Below are positions 48,501 through 59,572 of a stretch of DNA of 64,000 nt, piece after piece. How positions within the stretch are numbered: the first letter of the stretch is position 1; every line of letters starts with the position of its first letter. The translations under genes and the position numbers were made by a program. The stretch is from Thamnaconus septentrionalis (Eukaryota > Chordata > Actinopteri > Tetraodontiformes > Monacanthidae), in the NCBI GenBank assembly GCA_009823395.1, contig CM020512.1:8869905-8933904 (forward strand), in the 5' to 3' direction. The notes under the pieces were generated by a model. The model was not told the origin of the DNA and did not search any database. It saw nothing but the letters and a program-made list of their open reading frames with translations.

Positions 48501-50092
48501 TTTACTTAACTTTATTTTTAACTAACATGGACTTGACCAACACATGTAACAAGAATTTCCCCAGAATCTCCAGTTTTATTTTATTTTGTTTTTTTGCCGT
48601 TAAACTACAGAAGTCGGCACTAAAGACTCACAGCTCTGCTCCCCTCTCAGGTTTTGATCTCCTGGATTTCCCAGACCAGATCTCTCTCCTGTCCGTCTCC
48701 TCGCTGGAGGTCATGTTCCTGCTCTCTGCTCAGCAGTTCTCCAACAACCCAGCTGTCCCCAGTCCAGGTGAGGAGACCTGTCATTTTTTTGTTCGTACAA
48801 AAAAAAAAAAAGATTAGTGGAAAGTGACCTTTCAAGGGGGGTCAGATGAGCTGGAAACACGTTGAATGGCATTTTTATGTTTTTTTTAAGTTAATATAAA
48901 AATCATTTGAAAATGTTTTCACAATAACTTTTCAGCAGGGTATGGAAGATAGATGGTTTAGATGAATAGAAAATTAAATAAAAGAAACTGTATTTCTGTA
49001 TTATATATTTGATATTTATTCCTGTCACTGGTTTACTTCATAGCACTGCAACTTTTCAGCCTGACAGCGCACCACTGGTCCAGAGACACAGAGTCAAAGG
49101 AAAACTACCACGGCAGGACGTCGCCCAGCTCAGGTAAGTCGGGACGCACGGCGAGCAGCCAGTTGTTTCCTGTGTGACCGGATTCAATTTCAAGGTCGCA
49201 CCAACAGAAACAGCTCCATTTCCCCCAACGTCTGCGAACAGGAGGCGGGGAGGATCTGTTGGGCCCGGTCATCAACTTCTTCCACAGCATGGCGACGCTG
49301 CAGGTGACGGAGACGGAGTACGCCCTGCTGACGGCCACAGCTCTGCTCTGCTCAGGTCACATCAGGAGTCTCACACAACCCTAACCCTAACCCTAACCCT
49401 AACCCTAACCCCAACCTTAACTCTAACACAAACCCTAACCCCAATCCTAACGACAACCCTAGCACTGAGTCTAACCCTAAAACCAATCCTAACCAAGCCC
49501 CAAACCTAACCCAACTCCAACCCTAACCATAACCCCAATTCTCACCCTAAACTCCAACTTTAACCATAATCCTAACACCCAACCATAACCCCAACTCCAA
49601 CTTTAACCCTAAACCCAACTTTAACCAAACCTGAAGCCCAACTCTAACCCAAACCCTAATCCCAACCCTAACCCCAACCCCAACCCCAACTTCTAACCCC
49701 AGGCCCAACCTTAACACGAACCCCAACCACAAGTCCAACCCTAAACCTAACCCAAAAATGAATCTTAATCCCAACCCCAAACAGATCACATCATGAGTCT
49801 CACTGAGAGAAACATCACAAACAGTGAGAAGCCTGCAGCTCACTTCCTGTTTCCCCCTCCCAACTCCACCCCCAACCCGACCCCTGCAGACCGAGCCTCC
49901 CTTCAGGCCGCCCACTGCGTGGAAAAAATGCAAGAGCTGATCCTGGACCTGCTGTCCAGGGTTTGCGGGACCCAGGGCGGAGCTGCGCGAGGGGGACCGC
50001 AGAGGTTCGGGCGCCTGCTGGGCCGACTGACAGAGCTGCGGACGCTGCATCACAACTACCTCCTCCTGAGCAGACAGCAGGGGGCGCTCTGA
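42509..50092 (+). CDS. nr1h5: NR1H5 (farnesoid X receptor beta) nuclear receptor
   Basis: Ten coding exons: 42509-42608, 45712-46132, 46241-46381, 47288-47412, 47995-48093, 48165-48264, 48651-48767, 49044-49133, 49242-49355 and 49890-50092. They give about 502 aa. Residues from about 151 form the two-zinc-finger DNA-binding domain ([20 protein letters not shown], then [27 protein letters not shown]), closest to [17 protein letters not shown] follows. The ligand-binding domain shows [42 protein letters not shown] and [13 protein letters not shown]. Nuclear receptors of this group bind sterol-type ligands and DNA half-sites AGGTCA with RXR (family knowledge). The frame is broken once in the serine-coding stretch of exon 2 (near 45875). 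The protein stops about 15 residues after TELRTL, without the usual AF-2 helix. The start could be the ATG at 42509 or 42532. Confidence 0.9.
49354..49804. repeat. Interstitial telomere-like (CCCTAA)n array in nr1h5 intron 9
   Basis: From 49379 the sequence is CCCTAA repeats, perfect for about 30 bases and then degenerate (ACCCCAA, ACTCCAA, ACCTTAA variants) to about 49782. It is flanked by near-identical direct repeats, about 21 bases each (core TCACATCA.GAGTCTCAC), at 49354-49375 and 49783-49804. The left one starts at the exon 9 donor itself. Confidence 0.9.
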
Positions 50093-50310
50093 TTAAGACC
50101 TGGCACCAGGAAGGGAGGGTAGAGGGAAAAAAACAAACATTTAGAACCACAATCATCTCGGGGATGTTTCATATTCAAGTGGAAGGACTCTCACAGGCCC
50201 TGGGTCAGCTGGGAAAATGTAAGATAATGATTCTGTCAGAGTTTCTTTTTCGTGTATGTACTTTTATTATTATTGTTGTTACTATTGTCTTCAGCTTCTG
50301 ATTCTGATTT
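50093..50310 (+). other. nr1h5 3' UTR start
   Basis: Downstream of the TGA at 50090-50092. An AATAAA-like signal occurs at about 50585 (GCAAATAAACT), so the UTR may extend about 0.5 kb. Confidence 0.35.
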
Positions 50311-50780
50311 TCTGGACTGCAAAAGATATTTTATAGGTCTTGATATAACTGTTATACACTTTGATCAGTTTTGGACATGTTGACATTTTGCATTCTATCA
50401 CATGCTAAACTATCACAGGACAGTCTTCCCAGTGAGTTTTGGGCTGATCTGAAACTTTTCATATTTTGCTCCCCACCCTCCCCAGAAAATTATAATATGA
50501 CTTTTACTTTGTGATGAAAATCTGGAGCAACTGTTGGAAACAGTAGAAAATGAATTTAAAAAGATGAAGATCTGGTTTGATGCAAATAAACTAACCCTGT
50601 ATTTAATTAAAGAACATCATAGAACAGTCATGCCAGGAGTTTCAGGGACTTAAGTTTTTTGCCCCCCCCTGCCCCCCCTCCAAAAAAAAAAAAAAAATAT
50701 GACAGTGTATATTATGACTTTTTTTTTCATTTTCAGACAAATTGAGATTTTGCATTCTGTCACTCTTTCATGCAAAACTA
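50311..50780. repeat. Unclassified repeat, copies 1 and 2
   Basis: Two degenerate copies of a unit of about 200-280 bp. Shared words are TTTTGCATTCT, AACAGTC or GACAGTCTTCCCAGTGAG-like sequence, GTTTTGGGCTGATCTG, a CCCCCC-rich block, and AT.TGACTTTT. A third copy occurs at 53140-53400. Confidence 0.6.
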
Positions 50781-51145
50781 CTGTAGTGGAGGAAGGTTGA
50801 TTGATTAATTTAATCGATCAAACTCACGAAGGAGTGGAAACGGACATCAAAAAGAAATGAATCATTTTAATATTTATGATATTTAATATGATTTGATCGG
50901 GGCACCACCTGCTTTTTGATTGTTGACGTCAGCAGGAAGACGCCAGAATCAGTCTCAATACCGTCTCCTTAATGGGGAGTTCTTGACGATACGCAGGGAT
51001 TTGAACCACACTTTAATAAGTCAGTCAAACAATGACATCAGGCTTAATGTGCATTTATTTGTGTGACAATAGATGGTTCTCACAGAACAGCATGGCATGA
51101 ATGTGGTCATAAAGACACAATCAGCAACGAACTCTGCAAGTGTTG

Positions 51146-51164
51146 GGTGTGCGTGTGTGTGTGC

Positions 51165-51204
<40 letters not shown>

Positions 51205-51231
51205 GTGGGCGAGAGAGAGAGAGAGAGAGAG
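51146..51231. repeat. (TG)n(GA)n compound microsatellite
   Basis: TG/CG repeats change to GA repeats at 51183, with a short TGGGC interruption. Confidence 0.9.
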
Positions 51232-51239
51232 TAAAGAAA

Positions 51240-53130
51240 ACCTAAACTTAAGCTAAAAGTAACAAAATAAAAGAAGAAATATAAAAGAGTTTTGTTTGTC
51301 TACTAGACTTGTTGTGGCGAAGTCTAGCAAAAATGATTTGGCAGTGATTTGTTAAGCTGATGCGACACCAGACTCTTTGAGACAGTGAGCGAATGATGAG
51401 GGCTTACGTTGGATGAGCTTCTTCCAAGGTGGTCCTGGGAGTTTGTACTGTACCGTTCGGGTCCGGTACCGCGCAGGGAGCTTGGATTAGCAACACCGAC
51501 CGTCGAGGTGGAACTGCCCGTTCTGCTCTGTCCTGCAGGTGGCTTCACTGGCGTTTTGGGCATCAGAGTAGAGTCTTTCTTCGTAACCAGTTGTCATTTT
51601 GGTGATCAAACCAATTACACGGTTACGAGGAAAGAAAAACTGCTTGGCTGGTCCAAAAAGAAAAATCACAAAAATCACAATCTCAGGGCTGAGGATGAGC
51701 CAGTTGAGATTGGGCAAAAGTTAAAATGAAAAAATAATGGTCACTGGACGAGGCTGAGTTGTTTCTGCTTCTGTCTTAAATTGGCCTTTTGCCAGAAATT
51801 AGGAAAAATTAAGTTGACAAAAATTAGAAGAAAGAAAAATGATGAAGACAAAAACACTAGACAAGACGACACTAAGAAAGACTAGACAACACTCAGGAAC
51901 ACTAAAAAAACAACAACTGAGAGCAAAAAGGAACTGAATTCACTGGTATAACTTGGAGAAGAGGGTGGTCTTTTGAACTCCAAGAACCGATGAAAAGGCT
52001 GTTCCAACACTACAACTGATGGGTCGTCTTACACTATATGCATATGATGAATATGTATGTGGTGTTGGGTTCGTTGCTGACATAGAAATTAAACAACAAC
52101 CAAAAACTAAATGGAAGAACAACATAGAGAAGTAAAAATAGTGTGATCCTTCGTATGAAAGATACCTTACGAAAGTTAGGCAACAGTTGAGGAAGACATA
52201 GCGTTCAAAGCACATTAAACCTTCAACATATATTTTATATCTAAATACCTATCAACCTATCTAAGCATGCATACAGAAGTAGGGGTCAGTTTATTTATAT
52301 TTAAAAGACAACTGAAAGATTTAATAGGTTTCGCATTCAGGCACTTATATGGGCACGTAAACAAATATATTTATATATATGAGTAGATATATGTATCTGT
52401 GGTTGTCAATATTTAAAAGGTGTATGTAGGGATTGAGGTAAACAGTCGCCTGAGTGTAACGTGGAAAACTGGTGATGGTAATGATCGGGATTATGGCAAC
52501 GCATGTAACATTGATATGAGGAAAACCGAGGTGCCAGGTTTATTCAACTTTTAATCGATCACTGTCGTAACCCCAACTTAGGGGACACTCTTGCTCCATC
52601 TGAAGCTTGAAAGCCTCCAGGCTTCCTTCAGGAGGAAATCCTACATCTGTTAATTTTGAGGTTAGAGTGATTCAAAGTCCATTAATACTTTATTTTTGAT
52701 GGTGGTCACAGATATGTGACTTCCAGATGTCTCTGTAAAAGGGAAAATAGAGTGTTTAACGTTGTCTGATATTGAGATGTTCAGGAACATCAGGGTTGGG
52801 GATGGCCCTTGGAATGTTCTGCAGAGAGATAACGGTGGTAAAACTAGCGCTGGCCGCCAGTGGTACCAGTCCCTGTGCCTGGAAGCAGGTCGTCTGAGAA
52901 AGCTTCGGAGTGGACTCCCAACTGTGATTTGTGGGTGAAAGTGTCCTTCCTAGAGCGGGTGTTTTACGGCTTTAAGATTTTAAGTAGAGATTGTCACAGA
53001 GAAAGTAGCATCACAGCCAATCAGGTACCACCTTTAGTTCCTCCAAACGTGGTTCACCGGAAGGCCATAAGTCAATAAGTTCCAATTGTCCTGGTGAACA
53101 ACATTAGGTCCAGATGTGGCACTACACTAC
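51240..53130. other. Unclassified non-coding stretch
   Basis: About 1.9 kb with no gene I can support. Both strands carry only short frames. It lies between copies of the unclassified repeat, so it may be an old insertion, but I see no terminal repeats or transposase/polymerase motifs. Confidence 0.4.
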
Positions 53131-53139
53131 CCTCAAACT

Positions 53140-53400
53140 CCAGCGAGTTTGAGGGACTTCTTTGGCCCACAAAAAAAGAAGACAGTGTACAGTGTGACTT
53201 TTTTGGCCCATTTTTGGACATGTTGAGTTTTGCATTCAATCAATGTTTTTCATGGCAAACTACCAGAATAACAGTCTTCCCCACAAGGTTTGGGCTGATC
53301 TGGGCCCCCCACTCCCAAAGAAACTAGTTTTTTCCTTCCCATTATTGGTCAGGTTGAGACGTTACATTCTGTCAAGTCAAACGGACCTTAAATACCTTCA
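53140..53400. repeat. Unclassified repeat, copy 3
   Basis: Same unit as at 50311-50780: TTTTTGGACATGTTGAGTTT, TGCATTC, ACAGTCTTCCCCACAAGGT, TTGGGCTGATCTGGG and CCCCCCACTCCCAAAGAAA occur in the same order. Confidence 0.6.
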
Positions 53401-53823
53401 TAGAAAAAAACAATTCAACAGACTAGTGATGAATGAAATAATAAGAACAAATGCTCCAGTCTGACAAAAGGGTTTTTAATAGAGCATTTCTCCCTCCCTC
53501 CCCTAAAATTAAAAAACAAAAAAAACAAAACACTGATCAGTTTTTAATTGCAATGACACATATGCAAATACAAGCTTATAAAGGTGTACTTTCTGTTTGA
53601 TAAGTGACGCTTTGGAAAATAAATAATCTTTTTTGCAGAAAGGGTGGGGGGACTGACAGTGAATGTTGGCAGTTGGTCTTTTAAAAGTCGACATCAACCC
53701 AAACGTGGTCTCATCTGTTAAAAAATATTGGCTCTACAGTCTCTTTTTTTATTTTAAAAAAACCTCACTCAATTTATTTTTTTAAATAAAAAAAATGTAA
53801 TCCTCAACTTCAACCAATATAGC

Positions 53824-53829
53824 TTTATT
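53824..53829 (-). terminator. Candidate poly(A) signal of the BRPF-like gene
   Basis: TTTATT on the plus strand (AATAAA on the minus strand) lies about 745 bases after the copy-1 stop codon at 54572-54574. Several further AT-rich hexamers are nearby. Confidence 0.35.
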
Positions 53830-54571
53830 TCTATAAGTTCTGTCATTCATAAATAAATTATCTCTCTATGTATCAAAAAGAGAATTCAAATATAAAGATA
53901 CAATGGCTCGTTGTGTCACGTCCGCGAGCCGAGCTCACTGCAGCAAGTCAGGGATCAGTGGGGCTCCGCCAGCGCACGCGGCTCCGCTTCGCCCCCCAGT
54001 GGGTTGATTGAGACACGCATTTTCAAAAAACCAAAAACAACATACGACGACGTTAAATTAAAATTGGGCTGGATAAAAACACATACATATATACACAGGA
54101 AACGGTGGGTGTGCCTTTATAATACACTCTGTAAAAGGTTAAAATGTAAAAAGCTCTGGTATAAAAGATGGCAGTTTTCCATTTCGAGTCCGTCGCTTTT
54201 CATATAAATATATCAAATCTCTTTCTCCCCCCCCCCTGCCAAATTTGATTTCTTGGCAGTAGCGGTTGTACAGAAAAAAATAGACAGGGAATTCTTTACA
54301 TTTGATCTGGACAACGTGGAGGCGGAAATGTGGACGCCCCCCTGAGGGGGGGGACGATCTGCAGCAACGCGGGGCTTCGCAGGGAACGATAAACAGCGGC
54401 GACCGCCGAGTCTCTGACCGTGGCGCCCCCCATCCCCGGTCCTCCCTGCAGCAGAGAGCCACTAGTGGTTTTGGTTACCAGACGGTGTGCTGTTGCCACG
54501 GCAACCGCCTCCCTCCCCGCAGCAGAGCTGGGTGCTGACGAGCCCGAACGCACAGCGGGCGGCGGCGCCCC

Positions 54572-57500
54572 CTACAGGTAGTTGGAGGCGACGTATCCCT
54601 GGCTGTGGCTGACGCGGCTCTGGTGGATCATGGCCCGGTCGTAGGCCACCTGCACCGACTTGCGGATGCTGGACTTGCGGCCCTCCATGATGCGCAGCTT
54701 GTCGGCCGTGTCGTCCACGCCCAGCGGCGTCACCTTCTCCCGGGGCAGCCACTGCCTGCAGCCACGCCGTGGAGGAAAGAAAAGAATTACATTCAAATAA
54801 TAATAATAATGAGAATACATTTTATTTATAAAACACTCTTCAAAGTCCTCAGAGACACTTTACAAAAGGAGGTTAAAACGTATCAGAAAATTTTTTGCAG
54901 TGAAAGGATACTTAAAAATCTACAAAAAATACATCAAATGCAGGTCAGAGTAACATAAGCGAAAACATGGAGGTTCGTATCAATTGTAGTTAAAAACAAG
55001 TAAGTAAGTAAAACAAGTAGGTAACTCTTAAAATAGTAACCAAACATTAAAGGCAGATTTGAATGATTGCAGGTCAGTGCAGTCATGGATGTCAGACTGC
55101 ACTGACCTGCCATCAGTGCAGCCCCGCCCCCCCTGCACCCTCACCCTCAGATTTGTGTGTGTCTAAACAGGCCCAGGTTTCACATTGAGTGAGTGTAAAT
55201 ACATTGAAAACTATATTGTCATTATTAGGTTAAAAAGTGTCATTTCATAAGATTTTCGGTAGGTGTTGTGCAGTGGGATTTTTTTCAATATAAAAAACAA
55301 AAGGTTGAAAACACCGCCATAGAGGATGATGCTGTTTTGCCCGCGGTCAGAACGGCTGCTGCGCCTGCCTCACCCACCATGTGCGCTTGTTGTCGAAGAA
55401 GAGCACCAGGTAGAGCCTCTCGTTGGCCTCCTCCTGCCGCTGCTCCCCCAGGCGCAGGACGTCTTTGGGCGGGACGGGGATGGGCACCCCGTTGTGCAGC
55501 AGACCCTCCTCGGGCATCTCCGGGTCGATGACCTGCAAGGACACATTGAAGGATACGTTTGACTCTGGTCTTATTTGGACAATACATTTTGATGTGCTTT
55601 TATTTTGACATTAGCTTAACCTGCCCTGGAAGTTGTAGGTTCAGAGGTAACTTTGTTAGTTTTTTTTTTAAAGAAGTTGGCTGAATCTGGGCACCTGTGT
55701 TTCTGTGTTCATCGCACGCCATCCACACTGTAAATGCCAGAGGCGATGTCTTAAGTAAATAATTTAATAATTTGAAGCATAAGTTAATGTGTTTGTATTG
55801 GGAACATTTCATTTACATTTTCTTTACATTGAGGAAAGCACATGTGCTGAACAAAATGGTTATTTTATGTTCTGATTGTGTCACAATTTTTACTCTGTCC
55901 ATGTAAGAGTGTGTTGAAGAGCCACAGTAAACAGCAACAAAAAGCTGACTATGACTCAATTTGAAAGGAAGAGTTTAGCTGGTTGTATAGCTGCAGTTCC
56001 TACACTGTAGTGAGGACAACATAGACATGATTTTTTTTTCTGGAAATCTGATATATTTTATACATCACAGTGACATTTCCAAGGGTCTGACTTAATGATT
56101 TCATATGGAAAAAAAAAGGAGCAACGAGAGGAAAAACGTCCCCAGTGGTTTGAAGATAATTTGGTCATGTGACGAGGCTGCTGCAAACTGTACTGCAGAG
56201 TAGCCGCGTATTTGATGTATTATGTATTGTTATATATTACGTATTATTTAATGTGGCTGTTTACTGGCAGCCGATACTGTGTATTAAAACGCTGCGTGGT
56301 GGGATGGAGGATGGAGGATGGAGGATGGAGGAGTACCAGGGCAGGGTAGGAGGGGTAGCCTCGACACTTGGCCCACACCAGCTCCAGGGGCTCCAGCTCG
56401 GCGTCGTCGTCGCCTGTCTGGCTCCCGTTGCCTGGGCGGGGGGAACAGGAGGAGAAACATTTGCAAGCGGTATTTCAATTTTGAAGACATTTTTTCGATC
56501 CCAAGTGCGGTTCTATCGCTGCGGCTTAGTGAGCGAACAGTAAAGTGGGCGGTACCGGTGTAGTCCGAGTCGCCGTTGACAATCTCCAGTAGGGGGACTT
56601 TGGAAAGAGCTGGTTTCCCGAGGCTTCGTTTGGGCGGTGAGCTTCTGTGAACGAATGACATCACAACACGTTGTTGTTGTTGTTGTTGTTGTTGTTGTTG
56701 ATGTACATAGAGATGATTTTTAACCAGCGGACAACACAAAGGCGCTCTTACATTTCTTTGTGCAGGACCGGAGGAGGCCGCTGCTCCGAGTCGGAGCCGC
56801 TGTCGCTGTGCTTGGTGAAGCCGTTGGTCAGTCCTGCAAGAGAAGAAGAAGAAGAAGAAGAAGAAGAAAGTGTGTAAAAAACGGACATATAAGAGAGATG
56901 AGAGGACTTTTACTGTTATCAATGAGTGAATCTTTCCGTCTAAACACGTTCCAGCTATTTGGATGAGTCATTTCTCAACAACAAAAACATCAGAGCGCAA
57001 ACATCATCCTGGTCCATCAACGCCGTCACGGGAAAACAGCCCGATGCGACGGCTGCAGTCGGTCCCGAGAGAGAACAACACGCATTAATCACTGATAAGG
57101 CGGTGCTGGTGGGGGAGGGGGGGGTGTATTTGTTTTGATGACAGGCCAGAATGGTGCGGACGAAAACAAGCTCCTCTTGCCTGCGGTGGGACAGCGCGCT
57201 CGCCATTGGCACGACGTTTCCTCGCTAAATAAACAAAGAGCGGCGACGTTTGGTTGCAACATCCGAAAAATGCCAACGGCCAGAAACTGAACGTCCCGTC
57301 AAGTGGGCTGAAAAACAAGTCGCTGGTGATTTCACAGTGCGAGGTCTATTGCAATATGTTGTTTTTAAAAAGACAAATCGAGGTTTGGCTGAAGTGCAGA
57401 CGGTGTTTCATCAAATAACGACCGACTTTGAAAATGACAACATGTGTTGCAGGTGTGCTGCTGTGTCCGATGGTCCCGCTTCCCTCGGCCTCAGTGTCTT

Positions 57501-58766
57501 TTGAGCCACGGCACATTTTCACAATGAAATAAAACTAGCAACAAACAAATATATTATGAAATGATATATTTTGTAGCCTAATAATGACGATACAGTCTCT
57601 TAATTTATTTATACTCAGTCTGCATTAGCTAACTGCAAATAATCCAGCTGTTCATAATATGGAAATATCAGTTTCTTGTATTCTTACTCTATACATATTT
57701 AATTTTTATTTATTTCTTTTTAATTAATATCATTTTCCTTGTCTTTGCACTACTTTTTGTTGCTGTAATTATGCAAATTTCCTCAATGTGGGATTAATAC
57801 AGGCATTCTATTCTATTCTGTTCTACAAGGTTTATATTCTGGGAGGAATTGAGGAAGGAATAAGGTTTTTTTTAAAGCACAGTCGCTCAACAACGGAATG
57901 TTATTTTTTTGAGTGAAAGATGAGTGAAATTGGATCATTTTTCACAGCAAACCCGACATTATCTCACGTTACACTAGTGTGCCGCGGCACCGTGGTTGAA
58001 AAACACTGCTCTCCTCTGACTCCCGGTGCAGTTACTGCACGATGCAATGTTGCCAGCGGGTCGCCATGAAATCGGAACTTCAGTTCCGTCCTGCAACAAA
58101 ACGATTTCTCCGCAAGAAAGGGGGAAACCAAACCGCAGGGATTCTCACCGGTCTCCGGCCTGTGATTGGCGCCGCCGCCGACTGCTCCCGCTCGCAGCTC
58201 TGGTCCTTAGCGCACCTGTCGCCGAGGGCGGGGGGTCCGGGGCTCTGCGAGCTCTTGGCGGGGGAGGAGAGCGGCGTGGAGGACGGCGTGCTGGCGCCCG
58301 AGTTGCTGTTGGAGGCGCCGTCCTGCGGCCCCTTCCCGCTCAGCAGGGGGCGCCATTCCCTCTCCCGGAACAGCTTGGCTCCGCTTCTTGGCCTTCTTGA
58401 ACAGCACCGGACGCGGCGCCGCCCGACGCCCCCGGTGGCCGCCGCGCGGCACGCTGCCAGCTCGCAGCCCGCTGGCCGCCACCCGCCCGCCGCCGCCGCT
58501 GCTGCTGATGTGCAAATGGGAGGCGGCGACGGCCGCCGCCCGAGCTTTAGTGCAATTCTTGTTGTTCCCTGCTGCTGCTGCCGCTGCTGCGCTGTCGGCG
58601 GCGCCTCCGTCCAGCTTGAGGCGCTGCGCGCTGCCAGCCGAGCGGCTGCGGCTCCCCGTGATGGGCCGCAGGTGGGGGGCTCCAGGGGCGGTCCGCCGGG
58701 CGCGGGGCGGAGGAGTGGGACCCGTGGGGCTCCAGCGTCGGCGGCGGCAGGCGGCCTTGAGTTCGT
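54572..58766 (-). CDS. BRPF-family protein (BRD1/BRPF3-like), last six exons, copy 1
   Basis: Minus-strand exons: 58766-58149, 56833-56752, 56644-56556, 56431-56337, 55532-55378 and 54755-54572. Those from 56833 on splice in compatible phases to the stop at 54572. Peptides include [100 protein letters not shown] and [13 protein letters not shown]. The last three exons form the PWWP domain of BRPF scaffolds, which hold MOZ/MORF or HBO1 acetyltransferases on chromatin (family knowledge). Upstream PHD and bromodomain exons lie beyond the window. The long exon 58766-58149 is garbled: its frame shifts several times, including a 4-base loss near 58171 compared with copy 2. I cannot decide between brd1 and brpf3. 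Confidence 0.85.
54812..54960 (-). mobile_element. L2-type 3'-tail fragment (unit 1)
   Basis: ATAATAATAATGAGAATACA is followed by TTTTATTTATAAAACACTC and CAAAGTCCTCAGAGACACTT, the plus-strand look of an L2-like 3' end. It is repeated at 59955-60115 in unit 2. Confidence 0.45.
55069..55110. repeat. Perfect 16-bp inverted repeat, 10-nt loop
   Basis: GCAGGTCAGTGCAGTC (55069-55084) and its exact reverse complement (55095-55110) surround ATGGATGTCA. It lies in the last intron of BRPF-like copy 1. In unit 2 the right arm carries a loss and a substitution, so the perfect pairing is gone. Confidence 0.85.
56671..56701. repeat. (TTG)10 microsatellite
   Basis: Ten TTG units in a BRPF-like intron; the same length recurs at 61821-61851 in unit 2. 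Confidence 0.9.
56840..56870. repeat. (GAA)n microsatellite
   Basis: About nine GAA units next to the acceptor of the 56833-56752 exon (minus strand). On that strand it is a TTC-rich polypyrimidine tract that probably forms part of the splice acceptor. It recurs at 61990-62020. Confidence 0.85.
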
Positions 58767-58831
58767 CTGGAAGACGAGGAGACTAAAAAGAGGTTCAAAA
58801 TTTAACTGAGGGGATTTTTTGTTGTTGGGAT

Positions 58832-58855
58832 TTTTTTTTTTTTTTTTTTTTTTTG
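58832..58855. repeat. Poly-T run near the middle of the duplicated region
   Basis: A run of more than 20 T follows GTTGTTGGGA. The same run ends unit 2 at the window edge. Confidence 0.85.
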
Positions 58856-58856
58856 A

Positions 58857-59572
58857 AAAGAATGCCCACACAGTATGTAGTGTGATGTGGTGGTGTAGAG
58901 TTCACACTGGAAGAATGGTGTCACTTTGTAATGAACCTGTAGTAATGTAGGGTTCTATGAAATCTTTTTCAATCAATCTTCAATATTGAAAAAACATTTT
59001 TTTCCTGCATTTTAGCACAAGTGATGAGTGTCTCATCCTCACTTTGTCACTGTTTTGCAATGCTTGCATTGTTTGGTAGCAGTGCGAGGGAGGCGGGAGG
59101 CGAGGGGTGGAGTGTTTGCAAAGAGACGTGATTGGTCCTCTAGCATTAGCGACTCCACTCGGGCGCCTGCTTCTCCTCCTTTTTCAAAAGCAGGAGGGGG
59201 TAATCAACATTTCCATCTAACAACAACAGATTCCTTTTATTTTCAATCAGCCAATCAGGCGACTCGGGCGGAAATCATAGGCCCTGGTCTAACAGTCCAA
59301 CCCGCAGCCCAGAAAGAGGTTGAGATATTCTGCTGAAGACATGGAGGACCTGGTCAGGGACGGACGGGTGGAGGGAAGAAAACGCCGCCTCACAACTGAA
59401 CACCGGAAACAATGGCGGTTACTGAATGACTCCACTGGACACAAACTGCAGGCCAACTGCTGCTGCTGCTTCTGCCCCTCTGTGGCCGTGAGGTCGGGCT
59501 TTTCTTTCTTTCCCACTGGGTCTGGAAAGTAGCTCAAGGGCCGGGCGGTGGGATGAGCATGACATGGGTGTT
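58857..59572. other. Upstream-intron segment of duplication unit 1
   Basis: About 0.7 kb with no supported exon. On the duplication model this is BRPF-like intron sequence joined directly to the 3' UTR of copy 2 at about 59573. The short plus-strand frame at 59320-59532 has no recognisable domain. Confidence 0.5.

Larger units (their letters stand above)
54431..59572. repeat. Tandem duplication, unit 1 (about 5.14 kb)
   Basis: Sequence from 54431 recurs from 59573 with the same order and spacing: offset 5141 at the left end, 5150 in the middle, 5149 at the right. Units join head to tail at about 59572, with CATCCC shared at the junction. Introns such as 55960-58100 versus 61100-63245 are nearly identical, while GC-rich exons differ by many small indels. 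Bases 58857-59572 have no second copy inside the window, because it would lie beyond 64000. Confidence 0.95.

Noticed and set aside
51324..51729. Short frames on both strands near 51.3-51.7 kb
   Set aside because: Under about 110 codons, no recognisable motif, no splice context; not called as genes.
56284..56922. 212-codon continuous minus-strand frame in the BRPF-like region
   Set aside because: It reads through three real exons and their introns by chance; the splice sites and phases support separate exons instead.
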